Assembly: GCF_003399765.1 (NCBI RefSeq)
Contig: NZ_NFZV01000028.1
Location: 1 to 53,860 of the forward strand
From: Alkalilimnicola ehrlichii
GTDB lineage: Bacteria; Pseudomonadota; Gammaproteobacteria; Nitrococcales; AK92
Reading direction: 5' to 3'
DNA: 53,860 bases
Under the pieces are notes generated by a model. It saw only the letters and a program-made list of their open reading frames with translations. It did no database searches and was not told the origin of the DNA. The position numbers and the translations under genes are program-made. Shown in pieces: positions 1-8,670 of the stretch; within the stretch, counting starts at the first letter, position 1, and every line of letters begins with the position of its first letter.

Positions 1-150
1 CTAAGGGTGGCGCGGTTTCCGCCGGGCTTTCATGATTCGGGATGGGGTGATTGCCTCTGCTGCCCGTGTGAGTTACGAAAGCCGTCGCAATTCCGTCGCG
101 AACTCAAGCGATTCTTTGGCCGGCCACCTGGTGAGGAAGTGCGTGAAATG

Positions 151-186
151 AAAAACACCCTGGAGCTGCTACCGTCTACTCCAGGG
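151..186 (-). terminator. Rho-independent terminator after the YhhN gene
   Basis: On the minus strand an 8-bp perfect stem (CCCTGGAG at 158-165 pairing with CTCCAGGG at 179-186, 13-nt loop) is followed two bases later by five T residues. It lies about 50 nt past the stop codon of the minus-strand gene at 237-890, the expected place for its intrinsic terminator. Bases 1-150 hold nothing I can recognise. Confidence 0.65.
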
Positions 187-236
187 GCGGGGTTGGCTCA
201 GTCATACTGACTCGGATTCGGCTCTCGCCCTGACAT

Positions 237-890
237 TCACGACACCGTGGTAGAAACGGTATAAGCAATCAGAAGCTGCGACGCAAAGTACAATGGCAAA
301 CCCCACAAACGGTTGACGAAACCCGGCGCCAGGAAGCGATTTCTGGCTACCGCTAGATCCGATGCGGCGAATCCCAAAGCGCCGACCGCCAACGCCCAAT
401 GCGCCCCGCCGGCCACCGCCGCGACGGCCATGACCACCATTGCCGAGATCACGGCAATGTAAGCCATGACGGGGATTCTGAGCCGGCCCTCGACCGAGGG
501 CAGCAGCCAATGCAGTATGCCCCAGGCAACCGCGGCCATGATCGCCGCAGCGATCAAACCGGCCGGCAGGGCCAAAGGCAAAGTCGAAAACGCGATTACG
601 TAAGCGACGTGTCCTAGCAGGAATGCGCTAATGCCGGCTAGAAACCACCGGCTCTTGCCCTTGGGAATTAGCAACACATCGCCCGTTGCACTCAAGGCCA
701 AGCCGACCAGTACCCACTGGCCGTAATCGCTCTCCAGCGCTCCCCAACTCCATGCTGCCCAAAGAAATCCAGCAGCGGCAACGGGCTTGGAAATCCATTC
801 CCATCCGCGTCTGCCAGTACGATCGCCAACCAACAGAAAGGCAACCGCTAGCAGGGTCAGCCACACGGGTGCTAACGAAATTTCTTCCAC
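237..890 (-). CDS. YhhN/TMEM86 family membrane protein (lysoplasmalogenase-like)
   Basis: A 217-residue, very hydrophobic protein with about eight predicted membrane helices and few charged residues. The spacing of its helices and motifs such as SATGDVLLI in the first third and GALGFAASDLAVARNRF near the C-terminus are typical of the YhhN/TMEM86 family, whose characterised members hydrolyse lysoplasmalogen vinyl ethers in membranes; many bacterial members have no proven substrate. The start is a GTG at 890 preceded by GGAGAG at good spacing. It stands alone on the minus strand and ends in an intrinsic terminator. The family call is confident; the enzymatic role is only inferred from family membership. 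Confidence 0.8.
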   Translation of the reverse strand: MEEISLAPVWLTLLAVAFLLVGDRTGRRGWEWISKPVAAAGFLWAAWSWGALESDYGQWVLVGLALSATGDVLLIPKGKSRWFLAGISAFLLGHVAYVIAFSTLPLALPAGLIAAAIMAAVAWGILHWLLPSVEGRLRIPVMAYIAVISAMVVMAVAAVAGGAHWALAVGALGFAASDLAVARNRFLAPGFVNRLWGLPLYFASQLLIAYTVSTTVS

Positions 891-1361
891 CGCTACTCTC
901 CATGCCCGGTCGCCGAAAAGCCTCTGAACAATGGGCTATCCAATTAGCCGTTTGCAGTACTATAGCCCAGTGGTCCAATAATTCCGGATACTATCAACCT
1001 CCTGTGTCCCTGGTGGTAAACGCAGATTTGTTGGTTGATCTTTTGCTTTGGAGTGGTTTCGGTACCCTAGAAGCAGCTTTGACGAGGGCTCGGTAACACC
1101 ACCAATTGTGCCGAGCTGATGATGCTGGGTTAGCCTCCCGTACTCAGGTGGATGGCACCGTTCCTGCGGCCCTCGAAACTAACTGTCAGTGTAGGATTGC
1201 CGGATAGTTGCTGTTGGTAGCGATTAGAGTGCTGTTCGCGAGGGAGCGAGGCCGACGGGGGTATCCCGCTAGTCGACACGCGGCGAGATTTTGCGCGTTT
1301 TCTCCGTACCGCTTACCGGCCCGGCCTCGGTGGTGCGGTTTCTGGCGAAATTTTGTGCTGC
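891..1361. other. Intergenic stretch without recognisable gene
   Basis: About 470 bases between the divergently placed YhhN start and the hairpin after the alcohol dehydrogenase. Short open frames exist on both strands, but none has a ribosome-binding site, a recognisable motif or the codon pattern of its neighbours. It may be remnant sequence; I see no repeat, RNA or mobile element in it. Confidence 0.4.
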
Positions 1362-1402
1362 CTAGCGGGCTGCCGGAGGATGGGGTTTTGGCAGCCCGCT
1401 AG
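1362..1402 (-). terminator. 13-bp hairpin after the iron alcohol dehydrogenase gene
   Basis: A perfect inverted repeat of 13 bp (CTAGCGGGCTGCC at 1362-1374 and its complement at 1390-1402) with a 15-nt loop, starting 11 nt after the stop codon of the minus-strand gene at 1413. The stem is strong, but no clean T-run follows on the minus strand. It may stop transcription or protect the 3' end rather than act as a textbook intrinsic terminator. Confidence 0.55.
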
Positions 1403-1412
1403 CGCAGGGGCC

Positions 1413-2576
1413 TTACATCGCTGCCTTGAACATGTCGATTACGTTATTCAGGGTCGCGATGCGCGGGTTGGTCAGCATACAGGCGTCTTTCATGGCGTTC
1501 TCGGCCATAACGGGTAAGTCGACCTCCTTCACGTCCAGCTCCGTGAGACCGGCAGGGATGCCGATATCTCGGGACAGTTGGCGGATGGTTTGCACGCCTT
1601 TTGCCGCCGCGTCCACATCGTTCAAGCCCTCGATATTAGCACCCATGGCCACAGCAATATCGGCATACCGCTTGGGGTTGGCGATGGTGTTGAACTCGCA
1701 CACGACGGGGAGCAGGATCGCGTTGCAGACGCCATGGGGCAGGTTGTAGAAGCCGCCTAACTGGTGTGCCATGGCATGCACATAGCCCAGGCTGGCGTTA
1801 TTAAAGGCCATGCCGGCGAGGTATTCGGCGTAGGCCATCTTGTCCCGCGCTTCCAGGTTGTTGCCGTTGGCGACAGCCGGGCGCAGCCATTGCGCGATCA
1901 GCTCTATGGCCTTGAGTGCGCAGGCGTCGGTGATCGGCGTGGCGATGGTGGAGACATAAGCCTCAATGGCGTGCGTCAGGGCATCCATGCCGGTTGCGGC
2001 GGTCAGTGCGGCCGGCTTGCCCACCATCAGTAGCGGGTCGTTGATGGCGATGTTGGGAGTGCAGCGCCAGTCGACGATAGCCATTTTCACTTTGGTGTCG
2101 GTGTTGGTGATGATGCAGAATCGGGTCATCTCGCTGGCGGTGCCGGCGGTGGTGTTGATGGCGATGAACGGCGGCATGGGGCGGCTGGATTGGTTGACCC
2201 CTTCCAGGTCGCGGATGTGGCATTCGTTGGTCGCCACCATCCCGATCCCCTTGGCACAGTCGTGGGCGCTACCGCCGCCCAGGGAGATAATGGAGTCACA
2301 GGAATTGTCCCGATAGACCGTCAAGCCGTCATGTACGTTCTTGTCGGTAGGGTTGGGCTCGGCGCCGTCGAATATCACCACTTCGACGTCTGCCTCTTCC
2401 ACCTGTTGTTTAATCCGTTCGGCCATGCCGCTAGCGGCAATCCCCTTGTCGGTTACCAGCAGCGCCTTCCGGGCGCCGAGCTGCTTGACCTGCTCGCCCG
2501 CCTCCTTCGATGAACCCAGGCCCATTAGGGAAACGGTGGGAATGTAAAAACCAAAGGTTTGATCTGCTAATGCCAT
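1413..2576 (-). CDS. Iron-containing (group III) alcohol dehydrogenase
   Basis: A 387-residue NAD-dependent dehydrogenase that interconverts a primary alcohol and its aldehyde. The dinucleotide motif GGGS is at 100-103. The metal ligands of the family are all present: D198 and H202 in TGMDALTHAIEAY, H267 in YVHAMAHQLGG and H281 in NLPHG. The frame is open for 92 codons further upstream, but I choose the ATG at 2576 because GAGGAGAAC lies just ahead and the protein then has the normal family length with MALADQTFGF at its start. A sigma54 promoter lies about 80 bp upstream. It is divergent from a second dehydrogenase that leads a kinase/NtrC-type regulator operon, so those regulators probably control it. 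The substrate is not readable from sequence. Confidence 0.92.
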   Translation of the reverse strand: MALADQTFGFYIPTVSLMGLGSSKEAGEQVKQLGARKALLVTDKGIAASGMAERIKQQVEEADVEVVIFDGAEPNPTDKNVHDGLTVYRDNSCDSIISLGGGSAHDCAKGIGMVATNECHIRDLEGVNQSSRPMPPFIAINTTAGTASEMTRFCIITNTDTKVKMAIVDWRCTPNIAINDPLLMVGKPAALTAATGMDALTHAIEAYVSTIATPITDACALKAIELIAQWLRPAVANGNNLEARDKMAYAEYLAGMAFNNASLGYVHAMAHQLGGFYNLPHGVCNAILLPVVCEFNTIANPKRYADIAVAMGANIEGLNDVDAAAKGVQTIRQLSRDIGIPAGLTELDVKEVDLPVMAENAMKDACMLTNPRIATLNNVIDMFKAAM

Positions 2577-2656
2577 GAGTTCGTTCTCCTCATTGATCAT
2601 TCTAGTTTTGTCGCCTTGGCGGCCCGCGCACGGCCAAGCCTTGGTAAGGGGGATAG

Positions 2657-2672
2657 GGCAAAAACGATGCCA
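2657..2672 (-). promoter_or_regulatory. Sigma54 (-24/-12) promoter for the alcohol dehydrogenase gene
   Basis: On the minus strand TGGCATCGTTTTTGCC matches the consensus TGGCAYRNNNNTTGCW at the key positions, with GG and GC at the required spacing. Transcription would start near 2647, giving a leader of about 70 nt before the ATG at 2576. An NtrC-type activator encoded three genes away on the other strand fits this promoter class. I found no equally good sigma54 site for the divergent gene at 2896. Confidence 0.7.
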
Positions 2673-2895
2673 GCTGCCATGGCCAACCTGCGAAATGCTC
2701 GCAGACCCATGATTGCATTGTGTTCGCCACGGCCAAAGCCCGACTCCGGCCGTATCGGTGCCGGCAGCGGCTGCAACGTTCTGGCTCGAATAGCACCATT
2801 TTGGCACACCCCGCCTGTAACGAACTGGCTCACATGACGAACGGCATGGCATGCGTCGATAAGATCGGATAACTTGCTAGGATCACGGAGGCAAT

Positions 2896-4047
2896 ATGAA
2901 CATCAGCAAGTTTGTTTCGCCGGAAATCATCTTCGGCCGAGGCTCTCTGAGCCAGATTGGCGAAAGTGCGGCGCGGCTAGGTGCATCCCGTGTCTTTCTG
3001 GTCAGCGACCCTGGTGTGATCGCCGCCGGCTGGGTTGATCGGGCCTTGCATTACTTGAACGCCGCTGGCCTGGCGACCGAAACCTTCTCGGCTATTACTA
3101 CCAATCCCAAGGACATCGAGGTCACGGAGGGGGTTGAACGCTACCTAGCTTCCGGGTGCGATGCTCTGGTGGCCGTTGGCGGCGGCAGCCCCACGGACGT
3201 TGCCAAGGCCGTCGCCATCCTTGCCAGCAACGGCGGCAGGCTTACGGACTACGAGGGGATCAACAAGATCACTCGTCCGCTGCCGCCTATGGTTATTGCA
3301 CCGACGACGGCGGGGGCCGGTTCTGAAGTGAGTCAGTTTACCGTCGTTGTCGACACGCGACGTAAGCTGAAGATGTCCATCATTTCCAGGTCCTTGGTGC
3401 CCGATATCGCCATCGTCGATCCAGAGTTGTTGCAGACCAAGGATCCCCAGCTTGCCGCCGCTACCGGCATTGACGTGCTGACGCACGGTATCGAGTCCTA
3501 CGTTTCTCTGGCAGCGACCCCGCTGACCGACATCCATGCGCTGCAGGCGATCCGCCTATGCGCGCAGAATCTGCGACGGGTGGTCGTCAACCGCAGCGAC
3601 ATGGAGGCCAACACTCATATGGCCATGGCGAGCATGAGCGCCGGGCTTGCGTTCTCGAATGCAATTCTCGGTGCCACCCACGCTATGACGCACCAGGTAG
3701 ACGGCCTGCTCCTCGATCAGCATCATGGGGAAACCAACGCCTCGATCCTGCCTCACGTGATGGCGTTTAACATGGCTGCCTGCCCGCAGCGCTTCCGGGA
3801 GGTCGCCGCTGCGCTGGGCGAGGAGGTGTCCGGTCTGAGTGCCGAGGAGGCTGCCCTGTTGGCCATTGCAGCAACCCGGCGACTGATCGCAGACATCGGC
3901 CTGGACTTGGGGCTGGCGGAGCTGGGCCTGCGGAGTACGGATATTCCGCTTTTGAGCCGCAATGCAATGAAAGACGCCTGCCTGGTGACCAACCCGCGCG
4001 ACGCCACGCTGGCTGAAATCGAGGATCTGTTCCGGCAAGCTATGTAG
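2896..4047 (+). CDS. Iron-containing alcohol dehydrogenase (second paralog)
   Basis: A 383-residue group III alcohol dehydrogenase related to, but clearly different from, the divergent copy at 1413-2576. GGGS is at 95-98; metal ligands D193 and H197 lie in TGIDVLTHGIESY, H262 in THAMTHQ and a histidine near 276 in LLDQHHGETN. The ATG at 2896 follows CACGGAGGC. The stop is 41 nt ahead of the histidine kinase, so the three genes dehydrogenase-kinase-regulator probably form one operon. Iron dehydrogenases next to a sensor kinase are known from alcohol-oxidation regulons such as ercA/ercS of Pseudomonas; that parallel is suggestive only, and this protein could serve in signalling or in carbon metabolism. 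Confidence 0.9.
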   Translation: MNISKFVSPEIIFGRGSLSQIGESAARLGASRVFLVSDPGVIAAGWVDRALHYLNAAGLATETFSAITTNPKDIEVTEGVERYLASGCDALVAVGGGSPTDVAKAVAILASNGGRLTDYEGINKITRPLPPMVIAPTTAGAGSEVSQFTVVVDTRRKLKMSIISRSLVPDIAIVDPELLQTKDPQLAAATGIDVLTHGIESYVSLAATPLTDIHALQAIRLCAQNLRRVVVNRSDMEANTHMAMASMSAGLAFSNAILGATHAMTHQVDGLLLDQHHGETNASILPHVMAFNMAACPQRFREVAAALGEEVSGLSAEEAALLAIAATRRLIADIGLDLGLAELGLRSTDIPLLSRNAMKDACLVTNPRDATLAEIEDLFRQAM

Positions 4048-4088
4048 GGTCCACCGAGCGGGCGAATACCGTTGACTGGGAAATAAGG

Positions 4089-5756
4089 GTGAATAGCAAA
4101 GAAAAATTGCTGGAGCAGCTGACAGGCGTCGATTCCTCCAAACTCAACTATTACGTCGAGCTGAAGCAGCGCAACCAGGAGGTGCTCAAGCAGAACAGCC
4201 GGCTGGAGATTCTGCAGCAGCTGACCCGCGACCTCAATATCGATATGTCTTTCGAGGACATCGTGGAGCGTGCCTTCAGACGCTTGCCCGCCGCTCTTCC
4301 CTGCGACTTTCTTGGTCTGGCGAATCTGAGTGGCGAAACCCTGACCCTGACGTCGGTGGCGCCCAAGGACTTTCCCGTCAGCTACCGGATTGCCAGCGAC
4401 TCCCTGCTCTGGTCCGTGCTGACCGCCGGCAAGGCCACCACCTGCGATCCGTGCCGCGATCCCGCGTTCGCCACCCCACATGCTCCGGATAGTTCCTGCC
4501 TGCTGCGCTCGCTGGCAGTCGCCCCTTTGTCCGAGCGGGGCAACCTAACCGGCCTGCTCCTGCTGGGCAGCCGGCAAGCAGGGGCCTATACCCCCGCCGA
4601 GCTCAACTTCGTGCAGCACCTGGCCGACCAGTTGGCCATCAGCATGCAGAACGCGCGTCTCTACGAGCAGGTATCCCGTGCTCAGAAGCAGTGGGAGGCG
4701 ACGTTCAAGGCGGTAACCGATCCGATCTTCCTGATCGACACCGATTATCACGTCTTGCAGCATAACGACCGGTTGCCGGTGGAACTTAGCGATGTTTGGC
4801 GCGAGGCGCTGGCGGAGCGTTGCTTTGCCCGGCTGCACGGCGGCGGCGACTGCCCGCTGCAGGCGCTCAAGCGTCATGGTCAACCGCTGTGCAGGCGTTG
4901 GCAAACCGACTCCGGGCGTCTGCTGGACCTGTATTACTACCCGGTGCTCGACCGGGAGGGGCAGTTGAACGCGGCCACCATCCTCATGAAAGACGTAACC
5001 GAGAGGACTAAGCTACAAGCGCAACTGGTGCAGTCGGCCAAACTGGCGGCCCTGGGCGAGATGGCCGCCGGGGTAGCCCACGAGCTGAACAGCCCCATGA
5101 CGGTGATCCTAGGAACGGCTCAGCTTCTGGCTCGGGAGCTCGCGCCGGAAGAGGCCGAGCCGCTGGAGGATATCGTCAACTGTAGCCGGCGCTGCAAGGA
5201 AATCGTCCAGAATCTGCTCACCTTTTCCCGCCAGGACCGACAACCGGCGGTGGCGATAGATCTCAACGCCGAAGTGGCGCGAGTTCTGAGCCTGATCCGC
5301 TATCAGATCAACCGCAGCCAGATCCGCATCGTCGAGCGTTTGCAGCCCGGGTTGCCGACGGTTACTGCCAACGGCTCCCAGATCCAGCAGGTTCTGACCA
5401 ATCTGCTGGTGAACGCCCGCGACGCGTTGGCCTCGGTCACGCGTGAGGAGAAGTGTATTGAGGTCAGCACAGTCTTGCGAGGCGAGGGCGCTGCAAGTAG
5501 CGTGGTGCTCAGCGTGCTGGACAACGGCTGCGGCATTGCCAGCGAAGAGCTGACGAAGATTTTCGCCCCGTTCTACACCAGCAAGGAGGCCGCGAAGGGA
5601 ACCGGGTTGGGCCTGTCGGTCAGCCTTGGTATCGCTGAGTCCCACGGCGGCACCTTGGAAGTGGAAAGCCGGCTGGGGCGAGGTAGCCGCTTTTCCCTGA
5701 TCCTGCCGCTGACCGCCGAGGTAGCACCGCGGCGAGACGAGGACAGCCGCCCATGA
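4089..5756 (+). CDS. GAF/PAS sensor histidine kinase
   Basis: A 555-residue cytoplasmic sensor kinase with no membrane segment. A coiled-coil start (about 20-45) leads to a GAF domain (about 50-190), a PAS-like segment (about 200-305), the HisKA dimerisation domain with phospho-acceptor H331 in GVAHELNSPM, and the HATPase domain with the N box (QVLTNLLVNARDAL, about 435-448), DNGCGI at 478 and GTGLGLS at 504. The start is a GTG at 4089. The stop codon overlaps the next start (ATGA), so it is translationally coupled to the response regulator at 5753, its evident partner. A soluble GAF/PAS sensor between alcohol dehydrogenases suggests an intracellular alcohol- or aldehyde-linked signal; this is inference. 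Confidence 0.92.
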   Translation: MNSKEKLLEQLTGVDSSKLNYYVELKQRNQEVLKQNSRLEILQQLTRDLNIDMSFEDIVERAFRRLPAALPCDFLGLANLSGETLTLTSVAPKDFPVSYRIASDSLLWSVLTAGKATTCDPCRDPAFATPHAPDSSCLLRSLAVAPLSERGNLTGLLLLGSRQAGAYTPAELNFVQHLADQLAISMQNARLYEQVSRAQKQWEATFKAVTDPIFLIDTDYHVLQHNDRLPVELSDVWREALAERCFARLHGGGDCPLQALKRHGQPLCRRWQTDSGRLLDLYYYPVLDREGQLNAATILMKDVTERTKLQAQLVQSAKLAALGEMAAGVAHELNSPMTVILGTAQLLARELAPEEAEPLEDIVNCSRRCKEIVQNLLTFSRQDRQPAVAIDLNAEVARVLSLIRYQINRSQIRIVERLQPGLPTVTANGSQIQQVLTNLLVNARDALASVTREEKCIEVSTVLRGEGAASSVVLSVLDNGCGIASEELTKIFAPFYTSKEAAKGTGLGLSVSLGIAESHGGTLEVESRLGRGSRFSLILPLTAEVAPRRDEDSRP

Positions 5757-7285
5757 GCAATGCAGCGCAGCAAGTACTGGTCGTCGACGACGAACCGGAA
5801 GTATGCACCTTCTTTCGCCGCCTGCTGTCGCGCAACGGTTACGACGTGACAACGGCGCTCAACCAGATCGAGGCCGAGGAAGCCCTGGAACGCGGCGCTT
5901 TCAGCGCTGCCCTAGTCGATCTGAAGCTGCCCGATACCGACGGCATCACCCTGCTGCGCCTGATCAAGGCCCGCCAACCCGATTGCGAAGTGATCCTCAT
6001 GACGGGTTATAGCACGGTGCGTACCGCCGTCCAGGCGGTCCGGCTGGGCGCCTATGAGTACCTGGAGAAGCCCTTCGACGACATTGGCGAGATCGAAGCA
6101 CTGGTTGCCAAGGCCGTCCGCCAGACGCAACGCCAGGGTCAGGCGCCCGGCGCCGAGGAGGAATGGGCCGAGGTGGCGCGCTCGGTGGGCTTTCAGGTCG
6201 GCGGCGCGCCGGTCATGCGGCGGTTGGCCTCTCTCGCCTACAAGGTCGCCGATAAGAAGATCAACGTACTGATCCAGGGCCAGACCGGGACCGGCAAGGA
6301 AGTGCTAGCCCGCTTTGTACACGCCGCCTCCAATCGCAGCGGGCAACCCTTTATTTCGGTGAACTGCGGCGCCTTGCCGGAAACACTGATGGAAAGCGAG
6401 CTGTTCGGCCACGAAAAAGGCGCCTTCACCGGCGCCGGACAGGCACGTCGGGGCATCTTCGAATTGGCCGATGGCGGCACCCTGTTTCTGGACGAGATAG
6501 GCGATGCCAGCCCGCAGATACAGGTCAAGCTATTACGCGCGCTGGAAACCGGCGAGTTTATCCGGGTCGGGGGCGAGCGGTCGGTGCGCACTGACGTGCG
6601 GGTGATCGCCGCTACCAACGTGGACCTTGAAGAAGCCGTCAAAGAGAAAAGCTTTCGCGAGGATCTCTACTACCGGCTCAACGTCGTTCGCCTGGAAATT
6701 CCTCCGCTGAGTTCGCGCACGGAAGACATCCCGCAGCTGGGGGAACATTTCCTGCGCCAGTACAACCCCGAGCTGCGCTTCTCCGAAGCTGCCCTGCGGG
6801 TTCTGCAGGGCAGCTCATGGCCCGGTAACATCCGCGAGTTGGCGAACGTTATTCGCCGGGCGGCGGTCCTTTGCCCGGATACCACCATTCTGCCAGAGCA
6901 CCTGGGGCAGCGGCCGCTGGCGCCATCGGGTGCGAGCGGCGAAACGCTAAGTGAGGCCACGGCCGGCAGCGGGTCGGATGCCTCCGCGTGCGATGTCTGG
7001 ACACGCTACGCGCAGGAAGGGGCGCTGGAGGAAATGAGCGTCGGCGAGCTTAATCAACTGCTGCACGCCCTGCGTGGGTTTGAGACCCGCCTGCTCGAAA
7101 CCCTGCGGAGCAAGAACGCCGTGCCGCCCGCGCAGGCGAGCCTGAAGGAGCGCGAGGCCGATAATATCCGCCATGCCCTGGAGGCGCATCACTGGAACAT
7201 CACCCAGGCCGCTAAGGCGCTGGGCATCGCGCGCAACACGCTGCACCGGAAAATCAATAAAATGAAGCTACGCGCATCTCGTTAA
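5753..7285 (+). CDS. NtrC-family sigma54-dependent response regulator
   Basis: A 510-residue activator with the full NtrC layout. The receiver domain carries D56 in VDLKLPDTDG, T84 and K106. The AAA+ domain has Walker A GQTGTGKE at 176-183, the sigma54-contact loop GAFTGA at 223-228 and Walker B LFLDE at 244-248. A Fis-type helix-turn-helix closes the C-terminus (about 466-508). It overlaps the kinase gene by four bases. A sigma54 promoter in front of the divergent alcohol dehydrogenase at 2576 makes that gene its likely target. It is a pathway-specific regulator rather than NtrC itself, because its cognate kinase is not NtrB-like and it sits with dehydrogenases. Confidence 0.93.
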   Translation: MSNAAQQVLVVDDEPEVCTFFRRLLSRNGYDVTTALNQIEAEEALERGAFSAALVDLKLPDTDGITLLRLIKARQPDCEVILMTGYSTVRTAVQAVRLGAYEYLEKPFDDIGEIEALVAKAVRQTQRQGQAPGAEEEWAEVARSVGFQVGGAPVMRRLASLAYKVADKKINVLIQGQTGTGKEVLARFVHAASNRSGQPFISVNCGALPETLMESELFGHEKGAFTGAGQARRGIFELADGGTLFLDEIGDASPQIQVKLLRALETGEFIRVGGERSVRTDVRVIAATNVDLEEAVKEKSFREDLYYRLNVVRLEIPPLSSRTEDIPQLGEHFLRQYNPELRFSEAALRVLQGSSWPGNIRELANVIRRAAVLCPDTTILPEHLGQRPLAPSGASGETLSEATAGSGSDASACDVWTRYAQEGALEEMSVGELNQLLHALRGFETRLLETLRSKNAVPPAQASLKEREADNIRHALEAHHWNITQAAKALGIARNTLHRKINKMKLRASR

Positions 7286-7400
7286 TCGCGAGACCTGATC
7301 GGCCGCTGGCCGGGAATAACAAAAGTTGAAGCAAGGCGGCGAAGACGACTTGGAAGTGGGTTTTCTACAGTCTCGTTATATATCAAAAAAGGAGTGAATT

Positions 7401-8375
7401 GTGCTCGTGGAGTTGCCCGCAAAATTACCCATTAAACTGGCAAAAGCCGACCGCGAACTCGTGGTGAAAGAGTTATGCGATATCGGTTACACGACGCCCG
7501 AGCAATGCAAAAGCTCCTTGTTGCTCGAGTATCATAGATTGAGAGCGTTTTATGCAGAGGAAGAGGGTAGGCGAGGGCGCCCTCCAATGCAGGCGCGTGA
7601 TTTTTTCGTTCACTTTCAAGCTCGCGGTTTTTTATGTTTTGGTTACATTTATGCACTGATTAAGAACGATCCGAAAATCTTGCTCGATACCATTTATTCT
7701 TATAACCGATATAATCAGGTTGTTTATTGGGATACGGGTTATGACCATGGCGGATTCGCCTGGAAAGTATTAATCGGGTACGCGGGAAACGACGATACTT
7801 ACATCGACTTCATGCTGCCACGGTCTTTGCCCCTAAGCGACGGGCGAGTCGTTTGCCATATCGCGACGGACTGCATACTTGCGCTACGTAACCCTGAGTT
7901 ACGCGACCGTGCAATTGATTCGGCGGAACGCTTTTTAGGGAACAAGCGAACTAATAATGACCGTGCCACCGTCAGTACGCTGCTCAGCGTGCTAAAAGAC
8001 GATGGTGCAGCTTTTTCAGAAGGGCTACAGAAAGCGGTGGCGACCCACCGGCAAGCGAAAGGCAGCTACCAGCGTGGCATTGGAAAGCTTATGCCTTTGT
8101 TTGGCTATGGCATGTTGGCAGTTGCACAGCGCTACCTGTCGGCCGCTGAGTACGCGCGGGTGGATCAACCCAAACACGCGCTGTGGTGGCCGGATTTTGT
8201 TGCCTACAATGAAGCGCAAGGCTATCGGCCCGGCCAGCACTTAATAGAGTTTGCCGGCGAGCTTAGTTTTATGAATGATGCCGAAGCAATGATGGAAGTC
8301 AAACATGAGTCGGCAGCCGAGATGCGGGCCGAGGCCAGACGAGCCTATTATGCCTCGCTAAAGAATAGTTCATAA
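7401..8375 (+). CDS. Hypothetical protein, 324 residues, low-GC gene
   Basis: I do not recognise this protein. It is soluble, without signal peptide or membrane helix, and looks mostly helical with aromatic-rich stretches (DFFVHFQARGFLCFGYIY, YNRYNQVVYWDTGYDHGGF). The GTG start at 7401 is supported by a strong AAAAAAGGAG six bases upstream. Its first half is visibly AT-richer than every neighbour, with T-rich codons rare elsewhere in the window, which suggests horizontal acquisition. It is not coupled to the regulator upstream (115-nt gap) or the SDR downstream. Its size and composition recall toxin-immunity proteins, but I see no diagnostic motif and no toxin gene beside it, so no function is assigned. 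Confidence 0.75.
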   Translation: MLVELPAKLPIKLAKADRELVVKELCDIGYTTPEQCKSSLLLEYHRLRAFYAEEEGRRGRPPMQARDFFVHFQARGFLCFGYIYALIKNDPKILLDTIYSYNRYNQVVYWDTGYDHGGFAWKVLIGYAGNDDTYIDFMLPRSLPLSDGRVVCHIATDCILALRNPELRDRAIDSAERFLGNKRTNNDRATVSTLLSVLKDDGAAFSEGLQKAVATHRQAKGSYQRGIGKLMPLFGYGMLAVAQRYLSAAEYARVDQPKHALWWPDFVAYNEAQGYRPGQHLIEFAGELSFMNDAEAMMEVKHESAAEMRAEARRAYYASLKNSS

Positions 8376-8393
8376 AGAAACATAATAAGGTAA

Positions 8394-8419
8394 GGCGGCG
8401 GCTGCAAGAAACCGCCGCC
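8394..8419 (+). terminator. GC hairpin after the hypothetical gene
   Basis: GGCGGCGG (8394-8401) pairs with CCGCCGCC (8412-8419) around a 10-nt loop, 18 nt after the stop codon of the gene at 7401-8375. No T-run follows, so termination is plausible but weakly supported. The remaining bases up to the SDR start at 8671 show no further feature. Confidence 0.35.
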
Positions 8420-8670
8420 GCACGCAGCGTGTGCGCCGAGTATGGAATGACGGGCGCGCGCGAGCGGCCGATCGCCTTTCGCTTTGCCGGGTTAGCTCCT
8501 CCGTTGCTAGAACCGGTTTTCCGCTCTGGACGGTTTTTGCACGGGCTCGATGCGGGTCCGGCACTCCTATCGCTTGGCTCAAGCGCTGACGACGCTTGTC
8601 TGCTACTGACATGATTGGGTCAGCACCATCTTTATACTCTGCGTAAATTGTCAGCCTCGAAGGGGACGGT

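Noticed and set aside
7-210. A 67-codon plus-strand frame at the window start
   Set aside because: No ribosome-binding site or motif, and the end overlaps the terminator of the YhhN gene.
2770-2890. A sigma54 promoter for the plus-strand alcohol dehydrogenase
   Set aside because: TGGCAC and TTGCT occur, but never at the required spacing.
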